Shown here: positions 1 to 7,837 of the stretch, piece after piece
Numbering within the stretch: the stretch's first letter is position 1
Layout of the letters: every line of letters starts with the position of its first letter
IMG/VR virus record: IMGVR_UViG_3300024891_000047
Span: 1 to 38,077 of that record
Length of the DNA: 38,077 bases
Reading direction: 5' to 3' (one strand)
From: a virus
The notes under the pieces: model-generated
The model's database searches: none
Seen by the model: only the letters and a program-made list of their open reading frames with translations
Told to the model about the DNA's origin: nothing
Program-made: the position numbers and the translations under genes

Positions 1-468
1 TCAACGAACGCGATTTAAAACACGCGTTAAATGATCAATAGTCGCATCGGTGACAATATTTTTATCCGAATCAGGGAAGCCGATTAAGTCCCTTTTTGGG
101 ATGCCAGGATGCCGCCCTTTACGCTCAGTACCAAAATGATGAATGCTAGGCAACTTGCCTTGAACTCGTGATTCATCAAATCCCAATACCAAATCGTCGC
201 CATTAACTGAATAATGAAAGCTGGCTAGCATACGACCTGTTTTATTAAGTGGCCCGCCTTTGCGTTTACCTTGAGCCAAGGTTACTAACGACAATTCTTG
301 CCAATCTTTGCCTTCAGGATCTTTGCCTGCATCATGTCGCTTTTGATTAGCGTTAAACAACGATTCGCCGATACTGCCCAGCATCTCTTGTGGTGTTGCT
401 ATTTCCCGGCGAACCGTCTCCATGATGCGATTCAAATGGTCAGTATTAAACTCTATTTCAAATTGCAT
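1..468 (-). CDS. G: Mu gpG-like virion morphogenesis protein
   Basis: 155 aa. It resembles the phage virion morphogenesis family (Mu gp31/gpG), which acts in head completion or head-tail joining. The family pattern is visible: an early segment on correct assembly of small basic helices, an LNKTGRMLASF block near residue 75, and an IHHFGTERKG...IPKRDLIGF block near residues 108-131 (family form: I-H-x-F-G...IPxRxFLG). It is the last gene of the leftward head operon, 105 bases downstream of gpF. Its stop codon is at the window edge, so anything further downstream is not visible. In Mu this gene is followed by the protease gene; here the protease is more than 21 kb away on the other strand. Confidence 0.85.
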   Translation of the reverse strand: MQFEIEFNTDHLNRIMETVRREIATPQEMLGSIGESLFNANQKRHDAGKDPEGKDWQELSLVTLAQGKRKGGPLNKTGRMLASFHYSVNGDDLVLGFDESRVQGKLPSIHHFGTERKGRHPGIPKRDLIGFPDSDKNIVTDATIDHLTRVLNRVR

Positions 469-546
469 AATCCCAACCTATATATATAATGAGTACGTGG
501 CGATAGGAGCCAGGGTGACTGCACACCAGACCGAACCAAAACCACA

Positions 547-572
547 GAACGGCCTTGCAGAATGGGCCGTTC
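547..572 (-). terminator. Inverted repeat between gpF and gpG genes
   Basis: Arms GAACGGCC (547-554) and GGCCGTTC (565-572) form an 8-bp perfect stem with a 10-base loop, starting 1 base after the gpF stop codon on the minus strand. The run after it is T-rich (TGTGGTTTTGG) but not a clean U tract. It is either a weak terminator/attenuator lowering gpG expression or an mRNA-processing hairpin. Confidence 0.4.
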
Positions 573-573
573 A

Positions 574-1893
574 CTATTTTTTAAACAACAATCGCCCCAA
601 ACGTTGTTTATCGAAATACTTTAACCGTTGTTTTGGCGATGATGGCTCAGACCGCATCACCGTCGCCCCTGTCCATCCGGTGCGCCCCCACTCAAACGCA
701 ACAATCGCATACTCGTTAGTGCCCTCTAGTTCAAACACTCTCAGATAGCGTCGTTTCAACCGCCAACGCTTAGGCTTATCTGGATTATTTGCAGTCCATG
801 CGCCATCCTCCTCCCAATGCCACCAGACCTCATCAGGCTCTAATAGAGCCATTGCCATTAAATTGAAATACCTGATACGGCGTAGTTTTTCAGGGTTTTC
901 GTCCCACTTAAATTTTCCAGACTCTTTATCGCCTTTGATAAATAGCGCCTTACTAACAGCGACAGCTGTATCAGTCGCATCAAAAAACACCGTGCCGACA
1001 TCGATAGTTGCACCGAAAATACCTAAAAAATCCTCGACTGCCGATTTAGGGTCCGTGCCTTCCGGCAATAAAATATTAGGCGAAACCTTGGTTGGTGTCG
1101 GCAAATCCGGTACCTTAAAACCAGTCGGCCAGGGCTTGTCACGTTGCTTTAATACTGCGTCGTAACCCGTCAACGGCGGCACTGTATGCGGCTCTAAATA
1201 AGCCTTGCCCGGATTGTACGCAAAGCCCGGATCAATGCCCTTCGGTACTTGTACAGTGCGCGGGTTACTGCCGTTTTTACCGACTACCTTATCTTCCCAC
1301 ACAGTCGGGGGCGCTTGGTCGGGGCCGGATTTACCGCGTAACTGCCAGTTTTGCTCAGCCTCAGTAGTGGTTAGCGAGCGCACGCGGCATTTACAGCCCC
1401 AGCCGTTTTGCGGGTAATGACTATCCCACCACACATCATCTGCAGACAACACCAGACCGTCCCAGGCTTTATGCTCCAGGCGCGGATGCTCAATACTGGT
1501 GTGGTCGTACTCCCAAAACGGCCGCAGGTGTTTGACGGCCATCATTTGTTGATAGCGCCCGGCGTTATAAGACTGCGTGATATTAGTATCGTAGATTATG
1601 CGGCTACGCCAGCCCGGTGCGCCGTTGTATGACCAGCCATGCTTGGTAGCGATATCTTTAAATGACTGCTTAAACTCCTCATAACCACCGCCTACGGTTT
1701 TAGCCTGGATAATGGCGTTGTAAAAATCCTCGACAAGGGCATCGGTGGCCGCGCCAGCTACAACAAACGCATGGCTATGCTGCTGTTGCCAAATGTCTGT
1801 CCAGCCTGACGTTGGCAGCTTGATTTTGTTTTTGAAAAAATCGATCGCCTCTTTAAATGGCAGTTGGGCGGGGTCAGTAGCCATAGACTTCAT
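574..1893 (-). CDS. F: Mu gpF-like head morphogenesis protein with C-terminal nuclease-like domain
   Basis: 439 aa. Residues about 90-175 carry the Phage_Mu_F (MuF, minor head protein) signature, ending in the cysteine pair of GWGCKCRV (residues 164-171). The MuF domain sits at the portal/capsid interior in this family. After a proline-rich linker (about 215-275), residues about 280-430 form a second domain (ALLEPDEVWWHWEEDG, RRYLRVFELEG, YAIVAFEWGRTGWTGATVMR) that resembles the PBECR group (Barnase/EndoU/ColicinE5/RelE-like RNases) often fused to MuF proteins. Mu gpF has no obvious counterpart for this tail. The first ATG (1893) has AGGA 3 bases upstream; a second ATG lies at 1884. It overlaps the preceding gene by 20 bases. 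The MuF call is firm; the nuclease call rests on remembered family patterns. Confidence 0.8.
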   Translation of the reverse strand: MKSMATDPAQLPFKEAIDFFKNKIKLPTSGWTDIWQQQHSHAFVVAGAATDALVEDFYNAIIQAKTVGGGYEEFKQSFKDIATKHGWSYNGAPGWRSRIIYDTNITQSYNAGRYQQMMAVKHLRPFWEYDHTSIEHPRLEHKAWDGLVLSADDVWWDSHYPQNGWGCKCRVRSLTTTEAEQNWQLRGKSGPDQAPPTVWEDKVVGKNGSNPRTVQVPKGIDPGFAYNPGKAYLEPHTVPPLTGYDAVLKQRDKPWPTGFKVPDLPTPTKVSPNILLPEGTDPKSAVEDFLGIFGATIDVGTVFFDATDTAVAVSKALFIKGDKESGKFKWDENPEKLRRIRYFNLMAMALLEPDEVWWHWEEDGAWTANNPDKPKRWRLKRRYLRVFELEGTNEYAIVAFEWGRTGWTGATVMRSEPSSPKQRLKYFDKQRLGRLLFKK

Positions 1894-2188
1894 CAGTCCT
1901 AGAGTTGTAATCAGAGAGCGACAAAAACGCTATTTTTAGACCAAAAAAAATAGGGCCTTCATCCATAGATCTTTCAAAATATACAGATGGACCCAGTTCA
2001 AAATTTTGGCAAAACGAAATATCCCGGACTAATTGATCAAGCGCTTTATTAACATTTTTGTACGCTATGCCATCGACTATAAAAACGGGTTTTTTAGGCT
2101 CAGCTGCACGACGTTGATACTCTGCCGAGAGAGCATGTCTAATATCGGTTAACTCATCATCGGTCATGGTTGAATAGTCATTCTTCAT
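1874..2188 (-). CDS. Hypothetical protein in head operon
   Basis: 104 aa from ATG 2188 (MKNDYSTMTDDELTDIRHAL). The N-terminal 30 residues look like a short charged helix (DDELTDIRHALSAEYQRRAAEP). The rest is a small mixed alpha/beta domain (VFIVDGIAYKNVNKALDQLV). I do not recognise a family. It overlaps the zinc-ribbon gene upstream by 11 bases and gpF downstream by 20 bases, so it is translationally linked inside the portal-gpF interval. This is a common place for non-conserved small genes in Mu-like phages. Confidence 0.6.
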   Translation of the reverse strand: MKNDYSTMTDDELTDIRHALSAEYQRRAAEPKKPVFIVDGIAYKNVNKALDQLVRDISFCQNFELGPSVYFERSMDEGPIFFGLKIAFLSLSDYNSRTDEVYGY

Positions 2189-2441
2189 GATTTTTACTCT
2201 GATGTTTATGTGGTAGCGGTAGATTAAACCTTGGCTGTTTCCACCTATCAGGATAGGTGGCATCGATTTGATAAGGTCTTCGGACTTGGTAATAACCTAT
2301 CGAGGTCTTTGTAAATTCATATTCATTTCCACATTTCTGACAATCCGCGGCCAAAGCGACCGGGTTACTGGTTTCCCTTGCCTCACATGGCAAGGGAGCA
2401 TAGATCCACGCATTACAATGCGGACATATAAAATCACTCAT
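2178..2441 (-). CDS. Small zinc-ribbon protein
   Basis: 87 aa from ATG 2441 (MSDFICPHCNAW). Four cysteines in two CxxC knuckles (C6/C9 and C34/C37) give a classical zinc ribbon, followed by a basic, proline- and tyrosine-rich tail. The ATG overlaps the portal stop codon. A GTG lies one codon earlier, but the ATG is the better start. Its role is unknown. Position between portal and gpF suggests a minor accessory of packaging or a moron; zinc ribbons of this size usually bind nucleic acid or protein partners. Confidence 0.6.
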   Translation of the reverse strand: MSDFICPHCNAWIYAPLPCEARETSNPVALAADCQKCGNEYEFTKTSIGYYQVRRPYQIDATYPDRWKQPRFNLPLPHKHQSKNHEE

Positions 2442-3991
2442 CACCTACCCTCATTAACATCACTCCGCCCCGCCAAATTAGCCGCCGCCAACCCTAACGC
2501 CACCGACTCTGCCCATGCCGAACTATCCAGCTTTAACGCCTCAATCCCGGCAATCGCCTCATCAAACGACCCTGCCTCAGCCACCAACGCCGCAATCTGT
2601 TGAATAACTGCTTGCTCATGCGGTACACATAACGCGGCTAATTGCGCGCTATAGGCTGCAGTAATGTCATCAGCCCCACCTTTTTGCGCCGCCAATGCCG
2701 CCAACCGTGTCAATGCAGCATTAGCAGCTGGAACAACCGCTTTACCGCTCGCCGTTAAAATCTTGGCATCTTTACCTGCACGCGGTATCTGTAACGATTG
2801 ATGCGCCCAATCGACATCAATCTCCATGCCCAGATCAGCGCCAATTTTTAGCACATCCACCATGGCTTTTTGATCGACCGACTCGGCCGTGTCGTACTTC
2901 AACACCGGCATACGGTCCGGCGCAAACATGCCGTTCAACAACACAATCGGCTTGATGATCTGTCTATTCATGGTGGGCTCAATTTGTCGCACGTCATGCA
3001 ACATAATCTCGCGCCGTACCTTGTCATGGATCAGGCCCAGTGCGTTGGTGCTGGTTTTGCCATCGGCTTGGCTGGTGAGTGTGCCGCCCAAAATGGCCAG
3101 CGATTGCTTGCGCTCCCAATATTCGGTGGCGTTTAAAAAGTCGTCTACTTTGCCGGTCTGAGCACTGACAAAATCAATCGACATCGTGCTAGGCACAATG
3201 CCCGCGCCATCATTGCCTAAATTGCGCACGGCTCTTAGCAGCTGGTCGCGCTCCGTCTTACCAATGCCGCTCGGATATTTACCCAGGCGCAACGGCATGC
3301 CGTACACCTCTAAAAACCGCTGCATGTCGCGGATGTTGTACGCCTTGTAAGCATAGGTCCAAGCTAGTACGCGGAACAACGCGGCTTGCTCGATGTAGCC
3401 GGACTTGGCGCGGTGCTCATGCACTACCCAGCCCCACTCGCGTAGCGGCTCTGGAAGGCTGTTTTTTAAATACATCAACTCGCCGGTCTTGATGTCAATT
3501 CGGAAATTGCGTTGCGGCTCAAATGTTATTGCCTTGGGCACCCACTCGCTGCCGGTTTGCCAGTCAATCTCCAGAGCCGCCAGACCTTTGCCGATCGCAT
3601 CGGTAATGTCATATTGGGCATCCTCAAAACTTGGGATTTTAACCAGCATATCGGTCAGCTCTTTTGTGCGGTCGAGCTCGGATTGATTAGCATCCTCCAT
3701 TGGGTGCAGTTGCCAACCCAGCCCAGTCACCGCGCGCCGACGTTTGCCTAGCTCACTAAAAATATGCGGGTCTTGCTCTTCGACCAACTCAAATAAGGTG
3801 GCCTGGTCGGTGATATAGCCCTGGTCGGCCTGAGCAAACGCCGCCGCTAGTCGCGTGGGGTCAAGCGTAGTAACGCTCATGTAATTAAGAGCGGTGCTTT
3901 GCGTAGAGCGCGCACCGGCTTGCAATGTTTCCAGGCCTTTTTTGCTGACCTGGGTAAGTTTGGCTAGAGCGGCCTTGGCTTGTTTAATCAC
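2441..3991 (-). CDS. Portal protein (Mu gp29-like, DUF935)
   Basis: 516 aa, typical length for DUF935 portals. Recognised by the N-terminal LDPTRLAAAFAQADQG stretch, EEQDPHIFSELGKRRRAVTGLGW (about residues 70-92), the WQTGSEWVPKAITFEPQRNFR region, and YGMPLRLGKYPSGIGKTERDQLLRAVRNLG. Twelve copies are expected to form the ring at the capsid vertex through which the terminase pumps DNA. The C-terminal 100 residues are alanine-rich helices, as in the family. It overlaps the small gene upstream by 8 bases and the zinc-ribbon gene downstream by 1 base. Confidence 0.92.
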   Translation of the reverse strand: MIKQAKAALAKLTQVSKKGLETLQAGARSTQSTALNYMSVTTLDPTRLAAAFAQADQGYITDQATLFELVEEQDPHIFSELGKRRRAVTGLGWQLHPMEDANQSELDRTKELTDMLVKIPSFEDAQYDITDAIGKGLAALEIDWQTGSEWVPKAITFEPQRNFRIDIKTGELMYLKNSLPEPLREWGWVVHEHRAKSGYIEQAALFRVLAWTYAYKAYNIRDMQRFLEVYGMPLRLGKYPSGIGKTERDQLLRAVRNLGNDGAGIVPSTMSIDFVSAQTGKVDDFLNATEYWERKQSLAILGGTLTSQADGKTSTNALGLIHDKVRREIMLHDVRQIEPTMNRQIIKPIVLLNGMFAPDRMPVLKYDTAESVDQKAMVDVLKIGADLGMEIDVDWAHQSLQIPRAGKDAKILTASGKAVVPAANAALTRLAALAAQKGGADDITAAYSAQLAALCVPHEQAVIQQIAALVAEAGSFDEAIAGIEALKLDSSAWAESVALGLAAANLAGRSDVNEGR

Positions 3992-4130
3992 TTAAAAAAT
4001 CCTCATCACATAAACCATCAACCCAATCCATTGCCTCATCCGTGCCTTCAGGATAGGGGCAATCAGCGTCGGTTAAACCGCACAATGCGGCATCCTGTCC
4101 TTCTGTAAATTCAGCTGATCTAATCATCAT
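3984..4130 (-). CDS. Very small acidic protein with RMF/CrpP-like pattern
   Basis: 48 aa from ATG 4130; a second ATG at 4127 lies at better spacing from GGAG, so 47 aa is equally possible. The core GQDAALCGLTDADCPY...W.DGL matches the pattern shared by ribosome modulation factor and CrpP-like proteins (G-x2-A...G...CPY...W-x2-G). Unlike RMF, which is basic, this one is strongly acidic, so ribosome binding is doubtful. It overlaps the portal gene by 8 bases. Homology is a suggestion from a short pattern only. Confidence 0.5.
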   Translation of the reverse strand: MMIRSAEFTEGQDAALCGLTDADCPYPEGTDEAMDWVDGLCDEDFLSD

Positions 4131-4500
4131 CGGTCTCCATTGCATATGGCGGCTTTGGGTAATCGACATCCCCGAACAATGCGTCAGTCGGAAACACCAT
4201 CGAGTCCATTGCGTCGTATAACTTGCTAGATTGAAAAAAAACAGACTTTGCTAATAGAGAGTCATAACCAAACTCATCGACAAACGTCGAGAACGTCGAA
4301 CCTCGTCCATTGATATACAGCCAATCCAAATAATCAGCCGCAATCCGCAACAGTGCGACATTGTTTAGGTGCGCGGTATGCCTTCTTTGGGCAGTATCAC
4401 GCCGCCTTAAAATTTCTGCTTTTTCTTCTGTCAATCGCTTCAATATATGGGTCTGCTCGTCATCGGTGAACTCACTTAGATCAAACGCGGTATCACTCAT
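4120..4500 (-). CDS. Hypothetical protein between terminase and portal
   Basis: 126 aa from ATG 4500 (MSDTAFDLSEFTDDEQTHIL), the start that overlaps the terminase stop codon as ATGAGTGA. The frame is open further upstream, but that part lies inside the terminase gene and uses it in another frame. Residues 10-60 are a charged helical segment (LTEEKAEILRRRDTAQRRHTAHL), followed by a mixed region with aromatic residues. No family recognised. The tight overlaps on both sides show it belongs to the late operon. Confidence 0.6.
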   Translation of the reverse strand: MSDTAFDLSEFTDDEQTHILKRLTEEKAEILRRRDTAQRRHTAHLNNVALLRIAADYLDWLYINGRGSTFSTFVDEFGYDSLLAKSVFFQSSKLYDAMDSMVFPTDALFGDVDYPKPPYAMETDDD

Positions 4501-6181
4501 CATCCCAATCCTCTTCATAAGTGCTTCGACGACTTGTCGAACGCCGTTTGTTGCGGCTATTACCCGCAGATGTGTATTCCCACTCGCCGCCAAACTGGGT
4601 GGAGATTTTAAACAGCATCTCCAACGCGTCCGGGCCGTCGTCATGGTCGGCTTCCGGCCAGAATTTCAGCTGCTCAATCAGCGTTGATTGATTGCGATGC
4701 AGCCGGATTAACCCGTTAACCACATGCGGCTGCAGGCTGATAATGCGCAAACCCTTATCGGTACTGGGCACTACTGGCACTGCCGGAAACGGTATCCCTT
4801 CCAACGCGGCGCGCTTGACCAATTCGGTAAACAAAAATGCCTGAAACTGTACCGTCTCAACTGCCCAGGCGACGCAATGGTATTCGGCTTGCAACTCAAT
4901 GGCGCGGCTGATGATTAAATCAGGTACCCGGCGGCAAATGTCCGCCTCCACTACATCCAGCACCATGGTTTCTCGGTTTAGCCCGCCCACCAATAACGCA
5001 GACGGGTCACGGCGCGGGCCTTGCTTACCCAGGGATGGATCAAGCGCGCCAAAAAACACCCAGTCCTTGCGCTTATCTACCCAAAAATGTAGCGTTTTAA
5101 ACGGCGCGTTCTCATCATTGCCGGCCTCGTTTTGCTGCTCTTGACTAAAACTATCGTGATTGACCGCGCGCATGCACATCAACCGGTACAGCGGCCGCAC
5201 CTCCGGCCAGCTGCACTCAGCGCCTGCGTCCATCTTGGACTTATGCTTTTTATAAAACGCCAGCGCCTCAGCCTCGAACGCCTCCTTTTCATCATCAGCA
5301 CCACTACGGGTATAGATGGCTTCCCATTGCTCCCACAGCGCCATGTTGTCCGGCCAGGTCATAATCGACCTGAACACCCGACGCCGCCAGCCCGGCGCAC
5401 GGCTCACCCGATTGATAGCTGCGTCGTAATGCAAACTGGTACCGACCCAGAACACGTCCATCCCGCCTTGCGGCCCGGCTAAGCCCAGCACTGCGCTCAG
5501 CACATACTTCTGCACCTTGTCGCGTTGGGTTTTGTCCTTAACGTTCTCATCGTTTTCTAAATCGTCTAGGAAGATCAAGTCAGGCCGGTGCGGGCCGTGC
5601 TTCATCCCTCTGATTTTTTTGCCGGTACCGCCGATGCGGATTTTGATGTTGTTGGCGGTGATGGCCGTGGTGGCTTGCCACACGCGGCCACGACCGCAGG
5701 CATCCGGAAAGTCCATCGCCAAGCGCGGGTTAGTGTCCAGCTCGGCTTTGATGCTTTCCAGCATCTCCGCAGCCTGCTCTTCGGTGTTCATGATGATGCC
5801 GATCATGTGCTTGCGACCGGTGACAATGCACCACAGCGAACCGAGCTGGGTTTCGTAAGTGGATTTAGCTTCGCCACGCGGCGCTTGATGTACTTCGCGG
5901 CCGTCGGCGGCACCATCTACAATCGCCGGGAAACGCTCAAAAATGAATTGATGAAACAGGCTGAAATGCGCCGTGGGTACGTAATGCGGAAAGTAGGTTT
6001 TGCAGAAGAAGCCGTAGTCAGCCTTGGCTTTGTTACGCCGAAGGGCGCTTTCGGCGGGGTCAGTTGCAAACGCCTCGCACTCCAGCTCGATCTGATTGCG
6101 TATCTGTTCGCCGAGTATGGCAAGTTCTTTTTCAAACTCTTTCCAGCTGCGAACGTCTTGGATGTCGATGGGCTCAGCCAT
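4493..6181 (-). CDS. Terminase large subunit (Mu gp28-like)
   Basis: 562 aa. The N-terminal ATPase has a variant Walker A (APRGEAKST, residues 100-108) and Walker B with catalytic acid (DLIFLDDLE, 201-209); WVGTSLHYD (245-253) fits the coupling motif. The C-terminal RNase H-like nuclease shows D381 (GALDPSLG), E442 (VETVQF) and the DHDDGPDAL acidic cluster (512-520). It powers DNA packaging and cuts DNA at the headful; in Mu-like phages it packages integrated DNA with flanking host sequence. ATG 6181 overlaps the upstream stop; a GTG 4 codons earlier is less likely. Confidence 0.92.
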   Translation of the reverse strand: MAEPIDIQDVRSWKEFEKELAILGEQIRNQIELECEAFATDPAESALRRNKAKADYGFFCKTYFPHYVPTAHFSLFHQFIFERFPAIVDGAADGREVHQAPRGEAKSTYETQLGSLWCIVTGRKHMIGIIMNTEEQAAEMLESIKAELDTNPRLAMDFPDACGRGRVWQATTAITANNIKIRIGGTGKKIRGMKHGPHRPDLIFLDDLENDENVKDKTQRDKVQKYVLSAVLGLAGPQGGMDVFWVGTSLHYDAAINRVSRAPGWRRRVFRSIMTWPDNMALWEQWEAIYTRSGADDEKEAFEAEALAFYKKHKSKMDAGAECSWPEVRPLYRLMCMRAVNHDSFSQEQQNEAGNDENAPFKTLHFWVDKRKDWVFFGALDPSLGKQGPRRDPSALLVGGLNRETMVLDVVEADICRRVPDLIISRAIELQAEYHCVAWAVETVQFQAFLFTELVKRAALEGIPFPAVPVVPSTDKGLRIISLQPHVVNGLIRLHRNQSTLIEQLKFWPEADHDDGPDALEMLFKISTQFGGEWEYTSAGNSRNKRRSTSRRSTYEEDWDDE

Positions 6182-6494
6182 AACGCAATCCACTCCACTG
6201 CCAATCAGTCATCCAACTAGGGCGATTTTCGCTGGTGTAATGTTTCGGCCGTAATTGCATATCTTGATATAGCGCTATCTGGGATCGAGACATACCCCTA
6301 TATACTTTCGGAGTCATACTTTCTTTTGCGCGCAACCGATAATATTTTGCCAACCACACATATCTCTCGGGTGATGCTGTTTTTTCTGCCATCTCAGACA
6401 CATAAACCATCGCCTCTAATAAGTTCATTTTTGGCCTTCTTTTTGGTGCTATATCCATGTAGCAGACCATCGCAGGATCAACATACTCAACCAT
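6174..6494 (-). CDS. Hypothetical protein between small and large terminase genes
   Basis: 106 aa from ATG 6494 (MVEYVDPAMVCYMD), which overlaps the DUF1804 stop codon. It is basic and rich in tyrosine, tryptophan, methionine and arginine (PERYVWLAKYYRLRAKES; SWMTDWQWSGLRYG). It looks like a compact helical protein, perhaps nucleic-acid binding. I do not recognise it. Position between the two terminase subunits and coupling on both sides suggest co-expression with packaging genes, but it may be a moron; its base composition looks more AT-rich than the terminase genes. Confidence 0.6.
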   Translation of the reverse strand: MVEYVDPAMVCYMDIAPKRRPKMNLLEAMVYVSEMAEKTASPERYVWLAKYYRLRAKESMTPKVYRGMSRSQIALYQDMQLRPKHYTSENRPSWMTDWQWSGLRYG

Positions 6495-6981
6495 AACGCT
6501 TCCCCAGCACCGCCCCAATATCCTCTAAATGTTCTTGCAGCACGCGCAGCGCCGCCGGGTCTTTTTTAGCCAGATGATCGGCGATGGTTTTTAATGTATC
6601 CAATGCGACAGATAGCCCGCTAAACTGCGGATTAACCCGGCTGAAAGCCTTGCTAAACTTGGCATAAGCATCAGCCAACTGCGCTAACAACTGCGCCTTG
6701 GCCTGTGCCGGAATGGCGGCGGTTTCCAGCTCGCGCGTGGTGGTAATCACCTGCCGGGCAAAATCCTCGACCAGCTGCTTATTTAGATCATCAATGCCAG
6801 ACTCGCTGATGCGATACGCGGCCCGCCCAGCATCCCAGCAGTCGCCTTTGGCTTTAGCCGCGGCTTTCCACTGACGGGCGCTGTCGTAGTTAACACCGCT
6901 GCTGACAGCGGCACCCGATAGCGGCATGCCCTCAATATAGAGCCTGCGGAGTTGCGCGCGGACCTCGTGAGAATGTGCCAT
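6487..6981 (-). CDS. DUF1804 protein, putative terminase small subunit
   Basis: 164 aa. It matches the remembered DUF1804 pattern well: MAHSHEVRAQLRRLYIEG at the start, a helix-turn-helix (LSGAAVSSGVNYDSARQWKAAAKAKGDCWD, residues 21-50), then helical segments ending DIGAVLGKRYG. DUF1804 proteins stand immediately before the large terminase in Mu-like phages of the D3112/BcepMu type, where Mu has gp27. By position and HTH they are thought to be the DNA-recognition subunit of the terminase. Start ATG 6981 overlaps the upstream stop by one base. Confidence 0.85.
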   Translation of the reverse strand: MAHSHEVRAQLRRLYIEGMPLSGAAVSSGVNYDSARQWKAAAKAKGDCWDAGRAAYRISESGIDDLNKQLVEDFARQVITTTRELETAAIPAQAKAQLLAQLADAYAKFSKAFSRVNPQFSGLSVALDTLKTIADHLAKKDPAALRVLQEHLEDIGAVLGKRYG

Positions 6982-7343
6982 TAGATACGCTTCAGCAGCT
7001 CAACCACGCCCGCCACCAGCGCTGCCGAGGCACCGCCGCCCATGGCTGAGTATTTAGTAATCTCCCGGATCATCGCCTTATCTTCTTTTTCCAGCGACGT
7101 CACCCGCTCACCCAGACCATCAATGCGTTTGTCAGTGCTGACGCCTAGGTCACGTATTTTCCCGACCAAACTGGTTTCAATTCGATCCATCCGCGTATTG
7201 CTTGCTTTATCCAATCGCCGAATATCGTCTTTAATATCCTCAATGCGTGCTGTTAAACCCTGGTGCATGGACTGTATTGCGCCGGTCAGCTGTCCGATGC
7301 TGTGCATAATTTGGCCGTTATCGACCGGTGCTTGCTCTCTCAT
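6981..7343 (-). CDS. Coiled-coil protein with C-terminal membrane segment
   Basis: 120 aa from ATG 7343, overlapping the Rz stop codon. Residues about 20-95 are a long heptad-type coiled coil (ARIEDIKDDIRRLDKASNTRMDRIE, DKRIDGLGERVTSLEKEDK). Residues about 98-118 are a single hydrophobic segment (YSAMGGGASAALVAGVVELL). The architecture resembles XhlA-type or DUF2730-like proteins that accompany lysis genes. It lies directly after the spanins, so a lysis accessory or holin-like role is plausible but inferred from topology and position. Confidence 0.65.
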   Translation of the reverse strand: MREQAPVDNGQIMHSIGQLTGAIQSMHQGLTARIEDIKDDIRRLDKASNTRMDRIETSLVGKIRDLGVSTDKRIDGLGERVTSLEKEDKAMIREITKYSAMGGGASAALVAGVVELLKRI

Positions 7344-7837
7344 TTGCGGCCATCCTCTGTATAAAAATTGATTAGCGCGTCCAGCCGGGCTCGGCAGGTC
7401 TCGTGACTGCCTTGGGCGGCAGCAATCCATCCGGCGACGTCGGTATCGGTGGCAATGGCGGTACTTTCTGCAACAGGTGCGCCGGGGGGCTCGGGCACGG
7501 CAGTAGTAGTGGTTTCGCGGGCGCGGTTGAGCAGCCCGACAGTAGCGCTATTAAGGCAAGCGCGGCCGGTAGTAATTTTTTTAAGCGCATCGGATTTTTC
7601 CAGGGTGGTTTGGGTTAACTCAAATTCGGTTTTTGCCAGCTGGGCCGATAGCCCATCGGCCTTGGCTTGCGTGGCGGATAAACGATCTAACGACAATTGC
7701 GAAGCAATCGCGGCATCTTCAGCTTGCTCTGTTTTAATCGCGGAAATTTGTACGCTGTTGATCCAGCCACTCACCAACCAACTAAAACCGCCACCCAGCA
7801 GCGCGCCACACAGGGCGACAATCGCTAATAAATTCAT
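7340..7837 (-). CDS. Rz: Rz-like inner-membrane spanin
   Basis: 165 aa from ATG 7837, overlapping the DUF4406 stop codon. One N-terminal membrane segment (LLAIVALCGALLGGGFSWLV, residues 3-22) is followed by a long periplasmic helix (residues 25-90: SLDRLSATQAKADGLSAQLAKTEF...), then a cysteine-containing, TP-rich C-terminal part. This is the i-spanin layout: anchored in the inner membrane, it pairs with the Rz1 lipoprotein to disrupt the outer membrane at lysis. The o-spanin gene is nested inside it in another frame, which strongly supports the call. Confidence 0.85.
   Translation of the reverse strand: MNLLAIVALCGALLGGGFSWLVSGWINSVQISAIKTEQAEDAAIASQLSLDRLSATQAKADGLSAQLAKTEFELTQTTLEKSDALKKITTGRACLNSATVGLLNRARETTTTAVPEPPGAPVAESTAIATDTDVAGWIAAAQGSHETCRARLDALINFYTEDGRK
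7372..7590 (-). CDS. Rz1: Rz1-like outer-membrane spanin lipoprotein, nested in Rz
   Basis: 72 aa encoded entirely within Rz in a shifted frame. It has a basic start (MRLKKLLP), a hydrophobic signal and lipobox LLSGC with the lipidated cysteine at residue 20. The mature part is proline-rich (about 14 prolines in 52 residues: PLLLPCPSPPAHLLQKVPPL...). That is the o-spanin hallmark. With Rz it forms the spanin complex across the periplasm. Confidence 0.85.
   Translation of the reverse strand: MRLKKLLPAALALIALLSGCSTAPAKPLLLPCPSPPAHLLQKVPPLPPIPTSPDGLLPPKAVTRPAEPGWTR

Noticed and set aside
4501-4644. N-terminal extension of the protein at 4120-4500
   Set aside because: It is translated from within the terminase nuclease region in another frame; ATG 4500 overlapping the terminase stop is the natural start.
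4783-4797. GGAAACGG-TATCC sequence inside terminase gene resembling the late site
   Set aside because: The right half does not match TTCC at the correct spacing and no gene start follows.
5588-6220. 210-aa frame on the plus strand
   Set aside because: It lies fully antisense to the terminase gene, whose motifs are clear, and has no ribosome binding site; it is a shadow frame of GC-biased codons.
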